Under the pieces are notes generated by a model. The model was not told the origin of the DNA and searched no databases. It saw only the letters and a program-made list of their open reading frames with translations. 64,000 nucleotides of DNA from Candidatus Kouleothrix ribensis. GTDB lineage: Bacteria; Chloroflexota; Chloroflexia; Chloroflexales; Roseiflexaceae. Positions 1 through 8,175 of this stretch are shown piece by piece. How positions within the stretch are numbered: position 1 is the first letter of the stretch; every line of letters begins with the position of its first letter. Position numbers and translations under genes: made by a program. Location of the stretch: the NCBI GenBank assembly GCA_016722075.1, contig JADKGW010000001.1, forward strand, positions 3,162,001 through 3,226,000. Direction: 5' to 3'.

Positions 1-811
1 AGCGATCGATCGGCCAGTGCGCGGTCGACGGTGCCAGATACTGGCCGATCGTCATCACATCGCAATCAGCGGCGCGCAGGTCGTCCATCACGCGCAGCAC
101 CTCGTCGTTGGTCTCGCCCGCGCCAACCATGATGCCGCTCTTCGTCACAACCTGGTCGCCGCCGAGCGTGCGGGCGCGGCGCAGCAGCTCGATCGACTGA
201 TGGTAGCTGGCCTTGGGGCGGAAGCGCCGAAAGATGCGCGGCACGGTCTCGATGTTATGGTTAAGCACATCGGGGCGCGCGTCCATCACCATGCGCAGAG
301 CATCCCAGTTGCCCTCGAAATCGGGGATCAGCACCTCGATTTTGCACTCGGGCAGGCGCGCGCGGATCTTGTAGATCGACTCGGCGAAGATATGCGCCCC
401 GCCGTCAGGCTGGTCGTCGCGATTGACTGCGGTGAGCACGGTATGCTTAAGCCGCAGGTGCGCGACCGCCTCGGCGATCCGATCAGGCTCCTGCTCGTCG
501 AGCGGGCCGGGCTTACCCTTAGCAATTGCGCAGTAGCGGCAGCCGCGCGTACACACCTCGCCCAGCAGCAAAAAGGTGGCGGTGCGGTGGTTCCAGCACT
601 CGCCGATATTTGGGCAGCGCGCCTCCTCGCACACGGTATGCAGGCGCATCTCGCGCATCAGGCCGCGCACATCCTCGTAGTTGGCGCCGGCGGGCATCCT
701 GGCGCGCAGCCACTCGGGGCGGCGGGCGCGCGGCGCCGGCGGGGCGATCGGCTCGGCCGGGGCGGCGCCCGGCATAGGGGCGGCCGGCGTGAGCGGTATG
801 AACTCGGCCAT
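1..811 (-). CDS. lipA: Lipoyl synthase (N-terminal part, runs off window)
   Basis: Radical-SAM enzyme that inserts two sulfurs into octanoyl groups on lipoyl domains of 2-oxoacid dehydrogenases and the glycine cleavage system. The translated strand shows the LipA hallmarks in order: CEEARCPNIGECW (auxiliary 4Fe-4S cluster cysteines), then GEVCTRGCRYC (radical-SAM CxxxCxxC), then TAVNRDD and a PDFEGN segment. The ATG at 809-811 is preceded by AAAGGTT, and the first 25 or so residues are a Pro/Ala-rich extension. About 270 codons are present; the C-terminus lies left of the window. A promoter candidate sits about 90 bp upstream, next to the palindromic repeat array. Identification is firm from the cysteine motifs. 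Confidence 0.95.
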   Translation of the reverse strand, partial: MAEFIPLTPAAPMPGAAPAEPIAPPAPRARRPEWLRARMPAGANYEDVRGLMREMRLHTVCEEARCPNIGECWNHRTATFLLLGEVCTRGCRYCAIAKGKPGPLDEQEPDRIAEAVAHLRLKHTVLTAVNRDDQPDGGAHIFAESIYKIRARLPECKIEVLIPDFEGNWDALRMVMDARPDVLNHNIETVPRIFRRFRPKASYHQSIELLRRARTLGGDQVVTKSGIMVGAGETNDEVLRVMDDLRAADCDVMTIGQYLAPSTAHWPIDR

Positions 812-894
812 TATAGGTAACCTTTCATAGGCCTGGAAAGGGCGGTAGGGCAGGTTAAGCGCGCTGGATCGCAGGTGTTGCCGCTGCGCGAGGT

Positions 895-924
895 AGTGTA
901 CCATATTCGGGCTGATTTGCCCAA
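895..924 (-). promoter_or_regulatory. Candidate sigma-70 promoter for lipA
   Basis: On the minus strand TTGGGC (919-924) is separated by 18 bp from TACACT (895-900), and the latter has an extended-10 TG. It lies about 85 bp upstream of the lipA start. Read by eye from consensus only. Confidence 0.4.
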
Positions 925-926
925 AC

Positions 927-1150
927 GGGGCGCTTCGCCCCGTGCCCCCGCTGAGGCTTTCCGGGGCGCGTCGCCCCCGGCCCCCCCGATTAGCCCTTCC
1001 GGGGCGCTTCGCCCCCGGCCCCCGGATCTCGGGGCGCGTCGCCCCCGGCCCCCCCGATTAGCCCTTCCGGGGCGCGTCGCCCCCGGCCCCCCGATTAGCC
1101 CTTCCGGGGCGCGTCGCCCCCGGCCCCCGGATCTCGGGGCGCGTCGCCCC
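927..1150. repeat. Array of seven GGGGCG-palindrome units
   Basis: The 15-bp inverted repeat GGGGCGCKTCGCCCC begins at 927, 963, 1001, 1031, 1069, 1106 and 1136, so the period is 30-38 bp. The spacers are built from two variants, one ending GATTAGCCCTTCC and one ending GGATCTC. Each copy can form a six-pair stem. No credible gene overlaps. The array lies just upstream of the lipA promoter candidate, between two minus-strand genes. Confidence 0.85.
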
Positions 1151-1162
1151 CGGCCCCCCGAT

Positions 1163-1187
1163 TAGGGGAACCGAGCCGGTTCCCCTA
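1163..1187. repeat. Perfect 10-bp inverted repeat
   Basis: TAGGGGAACC and GGTTCCCCTA flank the 5-nt loop GAGCC, directly after the palindrome array. The plus strand continues with AAAACCCC, so it is not an obvious intrinsic terminator in either direction. The stretch 1188-1320 shows nothing recognisable. Confidence 0.6.
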
Positions 1188-1382
1188 AAACCCCTCCGGC
1201 AAGCAACGCTGTACCAACGAGTACGCACTACGCACATGCCCCAGGGCGCACCCGCACGTTATTCGGTGCCCCAGGGCATGCGCGCCGGGCGATCGGCATA
1301 TGACAGCCTCAAATAGGGGGTCCGGGGCAACGCCCCGGCGGCGGGGTGCAGGGGCCGGCGGCGGCCCCTGCCGCGGGGCACG

Positions 1383-1489
1383 GGGGCGCGCAGCCCCCGG
1401 AATCGTGTGGAGGCACGCGGGGCACAGGGGCGCGCAGCCCCCGGAATCGTGTGGAGGCACGCGGGGCACGGGGCGCGCAGCCCCGGAGC
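1383..1489. repeat. 43-bp tandem repeat, about 2.5 copies
   Basis: A unit reading GGGGCGCGCAGCCCC followed by CGGAATCGTGTGGAGGCAC and GCGGGGCAC occurs twice in full and once truncated, ending against the stop codon of the PLD-like gene. It shares the GGGGCG/GCCCC palindromic style of the 927-1150 array but has a different spacer. It may be a separate family or a diverged relative. Confidence 0.75.
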
Positions 1490-2742
1490 TATCTGGGTGG
1501 AGCCAGCGCCAACGCCCGCACGCGCTGAAACTCACCCTCAAACGCCTGCGCCAGCTTAGGATCATCCACGATCAACAGATTCTCATCGTTCTCACCATCG
1601 GCGTTAACCGTGAAGTTGTACGAGCCGAAAATCACGGTCTGGCCATCGATAATGAACACCTTGTGGTGCATCGGGTAGGGGTTGCCGTCTTGTAGCACGT
1701 CGAGCTTGACCTTCAGGAATTTGCCGTATTCGCTGAACAGCGTCTCCGAGCCGGTGGTCTCGAACACGCCCGACACCTGCACGCCGGCTTTGGCCATCTG
1801 GCGCACGGTGCGTCCGATCGTATCACTGGTGAACGAGAAGGCCAGAAAGTGGATTGACTGCTTGGCCAGCTGCAAGCGATCGACGATCCGCTGGGCAGCC
1901 CGGCCCTCGGGGGCGAAGTAGTTCTCGACGCGCGCGCCGCCGATCGTGATCACCGGGTCGTTCAGGCTGGCCGGCTTGGCCGGGCCAAACAGCCGCTGCA
2001 CAAACATCAGTTCGAATTCGCGTGTGTAGTTGGCCGCCAGATCGACCGAGACGATCTTGATCGCGTTGTTGTTCAGCCGATAGGTGTCGCCGTCGGTGAA
2101 GTTCCACGAGCCGGTCCAGATCGTCACGCCATCCACCACTACGAACTTGTCGTGCATGATCGCTGGGCGCTGATCGTCGACGATCGGGATGCCGGCGTCT
2201 TTGACGATCGCAAGTGCGCGCTGCACCGCCGGGTTGGTGCTTGTGAGCGTGTCGGTGTCGGTGACCATGCGCACGCGGACACCGCGCTTGGCCGCCGCCG
2301 CCAGCGCGCTGGCCACGTTCTCGAGGTCGAAGTCGTAGATCGCCATATCGACCGTCTTGCGCGCGCTGTTCAGCAGCGCCACTAGCCGCTCGTCGATCCC
2401 GGCGCGGTGATACTCGGGTTTATCGGGGAAGCGCGGGTTGCTGAAGAATAGCTGGTACCAGCTGCCCGTCTGGCTACGCAGCGCCTCAGAGCGGCCTGGC
2501 GTGGCGGCAGGGGCGGCCGTGGGCGCCGCAGCCGGGCTGGCGGTAGCCCGCCGGATGGGTGGTGGCGGCGTAGGCGGCACCGGCGTGCTCACCGCCGTTG
2601 GCTCGGCCGCCAGCGCGCCAAGCAGCTGGCTCAGCGTCGCGGGTGCGCGCCAGTAGAGGTAGAAGCCGGCGATCAGCGCTACGATCATCAGCAGCAGCGC
2701 CGCCTGCGAAATGCGCCAGGTCAAGCGAGATCGCCGGCTCAT
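1489..2742 (-). CDS. Membrane-anchored phospholipase D-like protein
   Basis: 417 aa with two PLD catalytic halves. One carries HDKFVVVD followed by GSWNFT (about residues 197-215), the other HHKVFIID followed by GSYNFT (about 355-375), so both HxKxxxxD motifs are intact and should form one active site. The N-terminus has Arg-rich residues, a single hydrophobic helix (about 13-30) and a long Pro/Ala/Thr linker (about 45-85). This predicts an N-in signal anchor with the catalytic domain outside the membrane. The family includes phospholipases, cardiolipin synthases and non-specific nucleases, and substrate cannot be read from sequence. It starts 26 bp after the HerA-like ATPase stop, so the two are probably co-transcribed. 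Confidence 0.85.
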   Translation of the reverse strand: MSRRSRLTWRISQAALLLMIVALIAGFYLYWRAPATLSQLLGALAAEPTAVSTPVPPTPPPPIRRATASPAAAPTAAPAATPGRSEALRSQTGSWYQLFFSNPRFPDKPEYHRAGIDERLVALLNSARKTVDMAIYDFDLENVASALAAAAKRGVRVRMVTDTDTLTSTNPAVQRALAIVKDAGIPIVDDQRPAIMHDKFVVVDGVTIWTGSWNFTDGDTYRLNNNAIKIVSVDLAANYTREFELMFVQRLFGPAKPASLNDPVITIGGARVENYFAPEGRAAQRIVDRLQLAKQSIHFLAFSFTSDTIGRTVRQMAKAGVQVSGVFETTGSETLFSEYGKFLKVKLDVLQDGNPYPMHHKVFIIDGQTVIFGSYNFTVNADGENDENLLIVDDPKLAQAFEGEFQRVRALALAPPR

Positions 2743-2768
2743 ACTGGTTCGCTTTCAAAGGTAGTACG

Positions 2769-5168
2769 CTAGATCCAGGCGCCCTGGCCAGGCTCATTGG
2801 CCTTGAACGGCACCCAGGCCAGCCCCACAAAGTGAATCACGATATCACTGCCCTTGGGCGCGATCGTCACGGTCTCGAGCGGCTCGCTCTGCGCGTCGAA
2901 GCCGGCTGCAAGGGTGTCGATCTCGCGCTGTAGCTCGGCTTGCAGATCGCTCAGCTGGGTGCGGATCGAGTCGGCGTTGGCCTGGGCGCGTGCCACGTCG
3001 CCGCTCTCGTCCTGCATCCGGCCGAAGCCGCGCACCGCTGTGCTGATCGTGCTGCGCTTGCGGCCGAAGAACGAGCCTAGCAGCGACTCGCCGATCGACA
3101 CGACCGAGCTAAGTTTCTGCGAGCTGGCTTGCTGCTGCTGCTTGGCCAGCTCTTGCTCGGCGCGGCGCAGGCGATCTTCGAGCGTGCCGACGCGCGCGGC
3201 ATAGCGTTTGCGTAGCGCGTCGACGGCGTCGTCGCGTTGTTCGCGCGATAGCTCTTGCAGGCGGATGCGGAAGTCGCGCTCGGACTGGCCCGCCGCCGAG
3301 GTGACCTTGAGGGTCGGGCTTTGCAACAATGTCAGCGGCTGGTCGGTGCGCAGCCAGCGGTTCAGCAGTTTGTCCCATTCATCGTAGTTCTTGGGCTTGC
3401 TGGCGGCGGCAGGCAGGCTCGCGAAGGCGATGCCGGCATCGGGCTGCTGCTCGAGATCGCCAACCTCGAGGTCGAGCGCGGTCGAGCGGGCCCAATCGAC
3501 CGGCACGGCGCTCTCGTCGAACGGGCAGATCCGCACGACTCGGCGGGTCTGCTGGATGTTGTACTTGCTATTGGCGAAGGTTATGTCGGCCGCGCCGATC
3601 ACGAATGGGTGATAGGCCAGCTCGCCGGGTGCGGCGCCGCGCCGCGGCGCAATGTAGTACTGGCTGATCTGGCCGGGCAGCACCGGCGGCCCGGCCGGGC
3701 TGGCCACAGCGGCCGGGGCTGCCACCAGCGGCGCTGCTGCGGCAACCGGTGTGGGCGCAGCCGGTGCGGCCGGGCGCAGCCGCTTGATCTGCTCGCGGGT
3801 CAGCGGCCCGGCCAGGTAGGCCAGCGTCCAGCGCGTGGTAAACACCACCGGGTGATCCTCATGCACATTGTGCATCAGGAATACGCGCTTGCCCAGGCCG
3901 GCCAGCACCTGCTCCATACGCTGGCGATCGAAGCTGCCGCCGGCCGAAGCGCCCTCGAGGCCCTCCATCACGCGCGCCTTGTCGCGCTCGGTCTGCAGCC
4001 GGCCGATCAGCCAGGTGCCGATATTCGACAGCGCCTTATAGTCGAGGTCGACCGGATTCTGGGTGGCCAGCACCACGCCCAGGCCGAACGCGCGCGCCTG
4101 CTTGAGCAGCGTCAGAAACAGCGCCTTGGTGGGTGGGTTCGCCACCGGCGGCAAATAGCCGAAGATCTCGTCCATGTACAGAATCGCGCGCAGGCTGGTG
4201 CTGCCGGGTTGGGTGCGCATCCAGCTGACCACCTCGCTCAGCAGTGTGGCCACAAAAAACATGCGCTCGCGATCAGAGAGGTGCGCGATCGACACGACCG
4301 AGACGCGCGGCTTGCCGCTCTCGGTATACAGCAGCCGGCCGGTATCGAGCGGCTCGCCATCCATCCAGGCCGCGAAGCCGGGCGCGGCCAGCAAGTTATT
4401 GAGCTGCATCGCCAGCGCGGCGCGATCTTTGCCGGGGTAGAACGACTCGACATCGAGCACGCCAACGCGCTCGAACGGCGGCTGCTGGATGGCGCGGATC
4501 AGCCCGGCGATGTCGAGATCTTGCCCATTGCGCCAGGAGTTGTCGAGCAAATTCGAGATCAGCACGTGCTCGCGGCTGGTGATCGGGTCGGCGTCGATGC
4601 CCATGAGCGTCAGGATGCCCAGCGCGGTGGCCTGCACGCGCTCGCGATACAGATCGACATCGGCCATGAGCTGTGCCGAAGGCGCCTTGAACGAGCGCAG
4701 CACCGAGATCGGCGTGCCGGCCGAGCTGCCGGGCGTGTAGATGCCCAGGTCGGCGGCGTCGAGCAGGCGGCGGATGCGCGCGCCGTCTTCGCCCCAATCG
4801 GCCAGGCCCTTGCGCCAGCGCTCGGCCAGCTCGGCGGCGCGCTGCTCGTCGCTCACCGGCGCGCTGCCTGGGTCGGCCGGCGGCAGCCAGGGCTGAAAGC
4901 TCGGCGCGTCGAGGTTGGGGAACATCAGCAGCAGGTTGGCCAGGTCGCCTTTGGGGTCGATCGCAATCACCGGGATGTGGTCGATCGCGGCCTCTTCGAG
5001 CATCCCAATGCCCAGGCCGGTCTTGCCGCTGCCCGTCATGCCGATGATCACTGCGTGGGTGGTCAGGTCTTTCGAATCGTATAGGATCAGCTCGTCGGTG
5101 GCGGCGCTGCGGTCGAGATCATAGCCTCGGCCCAGGTAGAACGCGCCAAGTTTCTCGAAATCTTGCAC
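2769..5168 (-). CDS. HerA/DUF87-type ATPase
   Basis: 799 aa from the chosen GTG (5166-5168), which follows GAGAGG and gives VQDFEKLGAFYLG. An in-frame upstream ATG at 5261 would add 31 residues unlike the family. Walker A is GMTGSGKTG (about 43-51), then IDPKGDLAN (about 70), and the Walker B region reads ILYMDEIFGYLPP. RecA-fold ATPases of the HerA/FtsK group translocate DNA or are uncharacterised cytoplasmic pumps. A Pro/Ala linker separates the ATPase from a C-terminal region with a charged coiled coil (LEDRLRRAEQELAKQQQQ). No NurA nuclease is adjacent; the next gene is the anchored PLD-like protein. A consensus-like promoter lies about 100 bp upstream. Confidence 0.85.
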   Translation of the reverse strand: MQDFEKLGAFYLGRGYDLDRSAATDELILYDSKDLTTHAVIIGMTGSGKTGLGIGMLEEAAIDHIPVIAIDPKGDLANLLLMFPNLDAPSFQPWLPPADPGSAPVSDEQRAAELAERWRKGLADWGEDGARIRRLLDAADLGIYTPGSSAGTPISVLRSFKAPSAQLMADVDLYRERVQATALGILTLMGIDADPITSREHVLISNLLDNSWRNGQDLDIAGLIRAIQQPPFERVGVLDVESFYPGKDRAALAMQLNNLLAAPGFAAWMDGEPLDTGRLLYTESGKPRVSVVSIAHLSDRERMFFVATLLSEVVSWMRTQPGSTSLRAILYMDEIFGYLPPVANPPTKALFLTLLKQARAFGLGVVLATQNPVDLDYKALSNIGTWLIGRLQTERDKARVMEGLEGASAGGSFDRQRMEQVLAGLGKRVFLMHNVHEDHPVVFTTRWTLAYLAGPLTREQIKRLRPAAPAAPTPVAAAAPLVAAPAAVASPAGPPVLPGQISQYYIAPRRGAAPGELAYHPFVIGAADITFANSKYNIQQTRRVVRICPFDESAVPVDWARSTALDLEVGDLEQQPDAGIAFASLPAAASKPKNYDEWDKLLNRWLRTDQPLTLLQSPTLKVTSAAGQSERDFRIRLQELSREQRDDAVDALRKRYAARVGTLEDRLRRAEQELAKQQQQASSQKLSSVVSIGESLLGSFFGRKRSTISTAVRGFGRMQDESGDVARAQANADSIRTQLSDLQAELQREIDTLAAGFDAQSEPLETVTIAPKGSDIVIHFVGLAWVPFKANEPGQGAWI

Positions 5169-5273
5169 GATGCACCTCTCGCTGAGGAGTATTCTGGAGT
5201 ATACCCATGCGCAAGGCATAGATGCGCCAACGGCGTCGGGCCGCCCTAGCGCGCTCGGCACAACGCCCGTGCG

Positions 5274-5302
5274 ATTATAAGCTAAAGTAGGCCTGGTCGC
5301 AA
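5274..5302 (-). promoter_or_regulatory. Sigma-70-like promoter for the HerA/PLD operon
   Basis: Minus strand: TTGCGA (5297-5302), a 17-bp spacer, then TATAAT (5274-5279). The predicted start of transcription is near 5267, giving a leader of about 100 nt before the GTG start. It lies just beyond the stop codon of the receiver-domain gene, so the operon can be transcribed independently. Confidence 0.65.
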
Positions 5303-5306
5303 TACG

Positions 5307-5693
5307 CTAGACCACCAGGCGCGGGCGGGCAGCCTGGCCGAGCGCGCGCTCGATCCGGCCGATCAGCTCGCGGAGCTCGAACGGCTTGGCGATAAAATCG
5401 GTGTAGCCCAGCGCCTGGATCTCGCGCCGGCGAAACACGTGCATGCTGCTCATGGCGATCAGCGCGGCCGGCCGGAGCATGCCCTGCGTGCGAACATATT
5501 CGGCCGGTGCGCGGATGCTGGTGTGTAGCAGCGATATGTCGATCAGCAGCAGCTGCGGTGCGGTCAGCTGGGCAATCGCCACCGCCTGGTGCAAGTCGGC
5601 CGCAGCACTGGCCTGGTAGCCGGCCCGGCGCAGCAGCAGGCGCAAGACATGGCGGATATCGGGGTTCTCGTCGATGATGATAATACTGTGCAT
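5307..5693 (-). CDS. Stand-alone response-regulator receiver domain
   Basis: 128 aa, only a CheY-like receiver. It has an acidic pocket (IIIIDENPD), phosphoacceptor Asp in LLLIDISLL (D52), a Ser/Thr in AMSSMH and the conserved Lys in FIAKPFELREL. There is no output domain, so it probably relays phosphate or acts by protein contact. No histidine kinase is adjacent. The region after the acceptor (HTSIRAPAEYVRTQG) is longer than usual. No clear SD precedes the ATG. The 314 bp upstream (5694-6007) contain no gene I can support. Confidence 0.8.
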   Translation of the reverse strand: MHSIIIIDENPDIRHVLRLLLRRAGYQASAAADLHQAVAIAQLTAPQLLLIDISLLHTSIRAPAEYVRTQGMLRPAALIAMSSMHVFRRREIQALGYTDFIAKPFELRELIGRIERALGQAARPRLVV

Positions 5694-6007
5694 ATGCTCG
5701 TGTACCTAACCATGTAGATTAATAGCTCACGCGGGGGCGTAGCTGCGGGCCACTTCGCCGTGCGCACCAGCAGCTAGACGGTCAGGCCATCGCAAAAGTC
5801 ACTGGTGGCCGCGCGCGTGACTTTTCAAGGGCGGCTGCGTCTGGCAGAGTGTAGCGGCTCGGGCGGCCGAGCGAGCCTACAGCCGGCGGCGCCAGCGCGG
5901 ATGGGTGGCTCCCTGTTCACGTTGGCCGTAGCCTGCAATATCTGGGGCTTTCAGCCGGCTGGCACCCTGCAGAGGCCTGGGCGTCCGGCGCTCTAGCATG
6001 TGCCAAG

Positions 6008-6036
6008 TTGACAATTTGCCGGCGATTTGGTAGGTT
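6008..6036 (+). promoter_or_regulatory. Promoter of the ECF sigma operon
   Basis: TTGACA (6008-6013), 17-bp spacer, TAGGTT (6031-6036). The -35 is a perfect match to the housekeeping consensus. It is about 145 bp upstream of the sigma gene start. Confidence 0.55.
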
Positions 6037-6180
6037 AGAGTGCTTTGCGATTGAGATCGAGCCGGCAGCACACGCGCTGGCCCGAACCGTGGCGCGCGGA
6101 TTGCCACACGGTTTCGGGCCGCAGGCTGCCAGCGATTGCTGGAGCTACGCGTCGTACGCTTGGCCATAAAAGGAGGCGCG

Positions 6181-6813
6181 ATGGAGCCGATTGCGCCAGA
6201 AGAATTAGTACGCCAATGTCAGCATGGGCTGCCAGAGGATACCCGCGCATTTGAGCTGCTGGTCGCGATGTATAAAGAACGGGTGTTTGCCACGGCATAC
6301 CGGCTGATGGGTAATCGGCAAGACGCCGAGGACCAGGCTCAGGAAGTTTTTCTGAAAGTGTACCGTGGCATCAAGCAGCTCGACGAGCCGGCGACCGTGA
6401 CATCGTGGATCTACCGGATCACGACCAACACCTGCTTCGACGCGCTGAGTAAGCAGAAGCGCCGCCCACAGACGGTGCCGCTGACACCGCCCGATGCCGA
6501 GGGCAACGAAGAGCCGCGCTACGCCGACACGCGCACCGTCGAGCCTGAAGAGGCCGCCCTGCGCCGCGAGGCCTGGGCCTGCCTCGAGCAGACGCTATCG
6601 GAGCTGGATGTGACCGGCCGGGCCGCGCTGATCTTGCGCGATATCGAGGATCGCCCCTACCAGGAGATCGCCGAGATTCTGGCGGTGGGGCTCAGTGCAG
6701 TCAAGATGCGCATCCATCGAGCCAGGCTGTCGTTCCAGCAGATGCTCGAAAAGATCTGCCCCGGCCTCAGAGCCGTCGGCTCAGGCGGCCCTGGCGCAGC
6801 CTCATTAAACTAA
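6181..6813 (+). CDS. ECF (RpoE-type) RNA polymerase sigma factor
   Basis: 210 aa. Region 2 runs from FELLVAMYKERVFATAYRL through the DAEDQAQEVFLKVYRG helix (about 20-95). Region 4 contains LSELDVTGRAALILRD and the helix-turn-helix YQEIAEILAVGLSAVKMRIHR (about 135-195). The ATG at 6181 is chosen over an in-frame upstream ATG because AGGAGGCG lies 5 nt before it. The gene is followed by a small acidic protein and a channel-like membrane protein on the same strand, the usual sigma / anti-sigma / target order. Signal and regulon are not readable from sequence. Confidence 0.93.
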   Translation: MEPIAPEELVRQCQHGLPEDTRAFELLVAMYKERVFATAYRLMGNRQDAEDQAQEVFLKVYRGIKQLDEPATVTSWIYRITTNTCFDALSKQKRRPQTVPLTPPDAEGNEEPRYADTRTVEPEEAALRREAWACLEQTLSELDVTGRAALILRDIEDRPYQEIAEILAVGLSAVKMRIHRARLSFQQMLEKICPGLRAVGSGGPGAASLN

Positions 6814-6921
6814 GGCGGCTGGCAACTGCCGATCATCCAGCCGGATGATCGACACAACCCGCAGCCCTCATCACACACCTGCGCTACCGATTGCGGCGCC
6901 AGCTGTGGGCCTGGAGGAACT

Positions 6922-7260
6922 ATGAACCCGAATGATGGCGACGTTAACCTGAATGATCTTGTCGATGGCACGCTGGCCGGGCCGCAGTGGGACGCCTGGC
7001 TGGCGGCCCACCCCGAAGCAGCCGCCGAGGTGGCGATTGCTCGCAGGGTGCGCCTGCTGCTCGAGCGCCTGCGTGCGGCCGAGATCGCGGTACCCGATGG
7101 CTTCGAAGCGCGGCTGATGGCCCGTATTCACGAAGACCGCACGCTGCTCGAGCTGATCGACCTGGGGCTGACCGGTCTCGGGCGCGCGCTACTCGAGCTA
7201 CTGAACATCTTGTTCAGCCTGCTGCCAGCGTCGCAGCCACAGGCTGCGCCGGCCGCGTAG
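6922..7260 (+). CDS. Putative anti-sigma factor, small
   Basis: 112 aa, directly downstream of the ECF sigma gene. The N-terminal half has the NLNDLVDGTL...WLAAHPEAAAEVA pattern typical of the sigma-binding domain of small anti-sigma factors (a short helix followed by 'HP' and a heptad-rich helix), but lacks the HxxxCxxC zinc site. The C-terminus ends in a hydrophobic helix (LTGLGRALLELLNILFSLLP, about 84-103) that could associate with the membrane. Function is inferred from position plus these features. It could also be an unrelated small membrane-associated protein. Confidence 0.6.
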   Translation: MNPNDGDVNLNDLVDGTLAGPQWDAWLAAHPEAAAEVAIARRVRLLLERLRAAEIAVPDGFEARLMARIHEDRTLLELIDLGLTGLGRALLELLNILFSLLPASQPQAAPAA

Positions 7261-7287
7261 CGGCCGCACTGATGCAAGGGACGAGCG

Positions 7288-7974
7288 ATGAACTTTCAAG
7301 TCGTGATCGATGCACTGACTAAGATCGTCACCGACATCATCAACTTTATTCCGAACCTGGTCAATGGGCTGATCATTCTGCTGATCGGCTACCTGATCGC
7401 CTTGCTGGTGCGCTGGATTCTCAGTTCGATCCTGCGGCAGCTGAAGTTCGACCCGCTGATCGAGCGTACCGGCATCACCGGCTCGCTGCGCGGGCTTGGC
7501 GTGAAAACGCCGCTCTCGTGGATCGTGGCGCAGACGATCTTCACCTTTCTGCTGCTCTCGTTCCTGATTACATCGACCAGCCTGATGGGGCTTGGCGCGG
7601 TGGCGCAGCTGCTCGAGCGGCTGCTGGGCTTCTTGCCCAACCTGATCGCCGCCGTGATCATCTTCCTGCTCGGCGGCGTGGTGGCGCAGTTCGTGGGCAA
7701 CCTGGTGACCAGCGTCGGCACGGTGAGCGGCCTGGGCTACGCCGGGCGGGCCGGCCGGATCGTGCAGTATATGATCAGCCTGTTCGTGGTGGTGCTGGCG
7801 CTCGGCCAGCTAGGCGTCGATACAGCCATCCTGGTGACGGCGATCACGATTGCGATTGCGGCGTTTGGGCTGGCGCTCGGCCTGGCGCTCGGGCTCGGCG
7901 CGCGCGGTGAGGTGGTCATCCCCAACAGCGCGCTGCTCGAGTCGGTGGTGCGCGCGCCCCGCCCGCCGGCGTAA
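7288..7974 (+). CDS. TM-helix-repeat membrane protein (mechanosensitive-channel-like)
   Basis: 228 aa with about four or five hydrophobic helices. Repeated 'conserved TM helix' units begin FIPNLVNGLIILLIGYLIALLV (about 16-38) and FLPNLIAAVIIFLLGGVVAQFV (about 112-134), followed by SLFVVVLALGQLGVDTAIL and an Ala/Gly-rich final helix. This is the TM-helix repeat found in CmpX-like proteins and at the front of some MscS homologues. The MscS beta-domain is absent, so channel activity is uncertain. ATG at 7288 follows AAGGGACG. Third gene of the sigma operon and a plausible envelope-stress target. Confidence 0.75.
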   Translation: MNFQVVIDALTKIVTDIINFIPNLVNGLIILLIGYLIALLVRWILSSILRQLKFDPLIERTGITGSLRGLGVKTPLSWIVAQTIFTFLLLSFLITSTSLMGLGAVAQLLERLLGFLPNLIAAVIIFLLGGVVAQFVGNLVTSVGTVSGLGYAGRAGRIVQYMISLFVVVLALGQLGVDTAILVTAITIAIAAFGLALGLALGLGARGEVVIPNSALLESVVRAPRPPA

Positions 7975-8024
7975 GCTGCTGTCAGGGTCTCGGAAATACG
8001 CCACTGCCCCGTGTGCCTGCGTAT

Positions 8025-8172
8025 GTCGTGCGTAGGATGCAGCGATCGTGCCGCCTGCCAAGCGGTTCGCAGGTTCGCAGGTTTGAACGTTCGCAGGTTC
8101 GCACGTTTGCAACCTGCAACCCGCCAACCTGCAACCTGCAACCCCAAGCAACCTGCAACCCCAAGCAACCTG
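8025..8172. repeat. Dispersed CAACCTGCAACC repeat, locus 1
   Basis: A leader (GTCGTGCGTAGGATGCAGCG, from 8025) is followed by inverted GCAGGTTCGCAGGTTTG units and then direct AACCTGCAACC units separated by short CCCAAG or CCGCC spacers. It fills the gap between the convergent channel-like and cyclophilin genes. The same leader and units recur at 23067-23250, and the units alone at 54895-54960. Short ORFs crossing it are repeat translations, not genes. Confidence 0.85.
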
Positions 8173-8175
8173 CAG

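Noticed and set aside
3255..5084. Long plus-strand ORF (609 codons) opposite the HerA-like gene
   Set aside because: Low-complexity Gln/Arg/Ala/Gly translation with no SD or domain; typical antisense shadow of GC-rich coding DNA.
5805..6167. Short overlapping ORFs between the receiver gene and the ECF sigma
   Set aside because: No SD or protein-like composition; the region contains the sigma promoter.
8025..8172. CRISPR-like array suspected from repeated AACCTGCAACC
   Set aside because: Units are 11-12 bp with 1-6-bp spacers, in mixed orientation, and no cas genes are present.
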